Below are positions 4,900 through 5,091 of a stretch of DNA of 5,091 nt, piece by piece. Source of the stretch: Collinsella aerofaciens (GTDB lineage Bacteria; Actinomycetota; Coriobacteriia; Coriobacteriales; Coriobacteriaceae); contig RPYR01000175.1 in the NCBI GenBank assembly GCA_008671285.1, positions 1 to 5,091 of the forward strand, written 5' to 3'. The notes under the pieces were generated by a model that worked only from the letters and a program-made list of their open reading frames with translations, was not told the DNA's origin and searched no databases. The stretch's first letter is position 1. Every line of letters starts with the position of its first letter. Position numbers and translations under genes: made by a program.

Positions 4900-5091
4900 C
4901 TACTCTTTATGGCTGCCACCTCCCCGCTTGACCAGGAGCGCGACCACGATGAGCGCGGCTCCGGCGACCGCTGCGGCGGCCGCGGCGTACATTGCCATAT
5001 CGCCAGTCGAGGGCATAAAGCCTCCGGTGGTAATGCTAGGGGGTGTGCCGGTGGGCGTGTTGATGAGCGACGCCTCCAGGCTGCCCGTCGA
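4900..5091 (-). CDS. C-terminus of an MPSTG-type wall-anchored protein, probably minor or tip pilin (5' end outside window)
   Basis: Only the last 63 codons are visible. They hold a Thr/Pro/Gly-rich stretch (NTPTGTPPSITTGG), the sorting signal MPSTG (codons at 5002-5016), a hydrophobic Ala/Val/Leu helix of about 20 residues, the basic KR and a short tail ending GGGSHKE. This three-part layout is that of a sortase substrate. The gene lies immediately upstream of the major pilin on the same strand, with 108 bases between them, the usual place for a tip adhesin or ancillary pilin in such operons. The adhesive domains would be in the unseen part, so the specific role is inferred. Methionine replacing leucine in the motif is a mild variant. 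Confidence 0.85.
   Translation of the reverse strand, partial: STGSLEASLINTPTGTPPSITTGGFMPSTGDMAMYAAAAAAVAGAALIVVALLVKRGGGSHKE

Overview
The window looks like chromosomal DNA from a high-GC Gram-positive gut actinobacterium of class Coriobacteriia, most likely Collinsella or a close relative. This is inferred from three things: the GC-rich codon use, the GatA/GatC protein style, and the LPXTG pilin plus class C sortase repertoire. No database search was possible. All convincing genes lie on the minus strand, so transcription reads from high to low coordinates.

Upstream part (5091 to about 2975): a pilus locus. It begins with the last 63 codons of a wall-anchored protein (MPSTG sorting signal, membrane helix, basic tail), probably a minor or tip pilin. 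After a 108-base gap with a small hairpin comes a complete 559-residue SpaH/EbpB-type major pilin. It has a signal peptide, an N-terminal domain, an isopeptide D2 domain, a CnaB-like domain with an E-box, LPLTG, a membrane helix and a charged tail. A strong rho-independent terminator (13-bp stem plus six U) follows about 100 bases after its stop codon.

Middle (about 2974 to 1631): a 400-base structured non-coding stretch leads into a class C sortase with two membrane segments and a complete His/Cys/Arg catalytic set. The sortase is expected to polymerise the two upstream substrates into a covalent pilus. The spacer contains a possible plus-strand small RNA: -10-like TACAAT, a nested stem structure and a terminator hairpin followed by TTCTTATTT. 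A gapped palindrome lies just upstream of its putative -10.

Spacer 1630 to 1306: no gene, but rich in repeats. From the sortase outward there is a 13-bp REP-like hairpin, a 57-bp element with perfect 15-bp inverted ends, a degenerate tandem repeat of about 20.5 bp, and then a probable gatC promoter.

Downstream part (1305 to 1): gatC and the first 331 codons of gatA, overlapping as TAATG. These are subunits of the tRNA-dependent amidotransferase GatCAB, a housekeeping unit unrelated to the pilus; gatB would be expected beyond the window. No mobile-element gene, CRISPR array, tRNA or rRNA was seen. The best candidates for something undescribed are the non-coding elements and the departures from canonical pilin and sortase motifs, not a new enzyme system.
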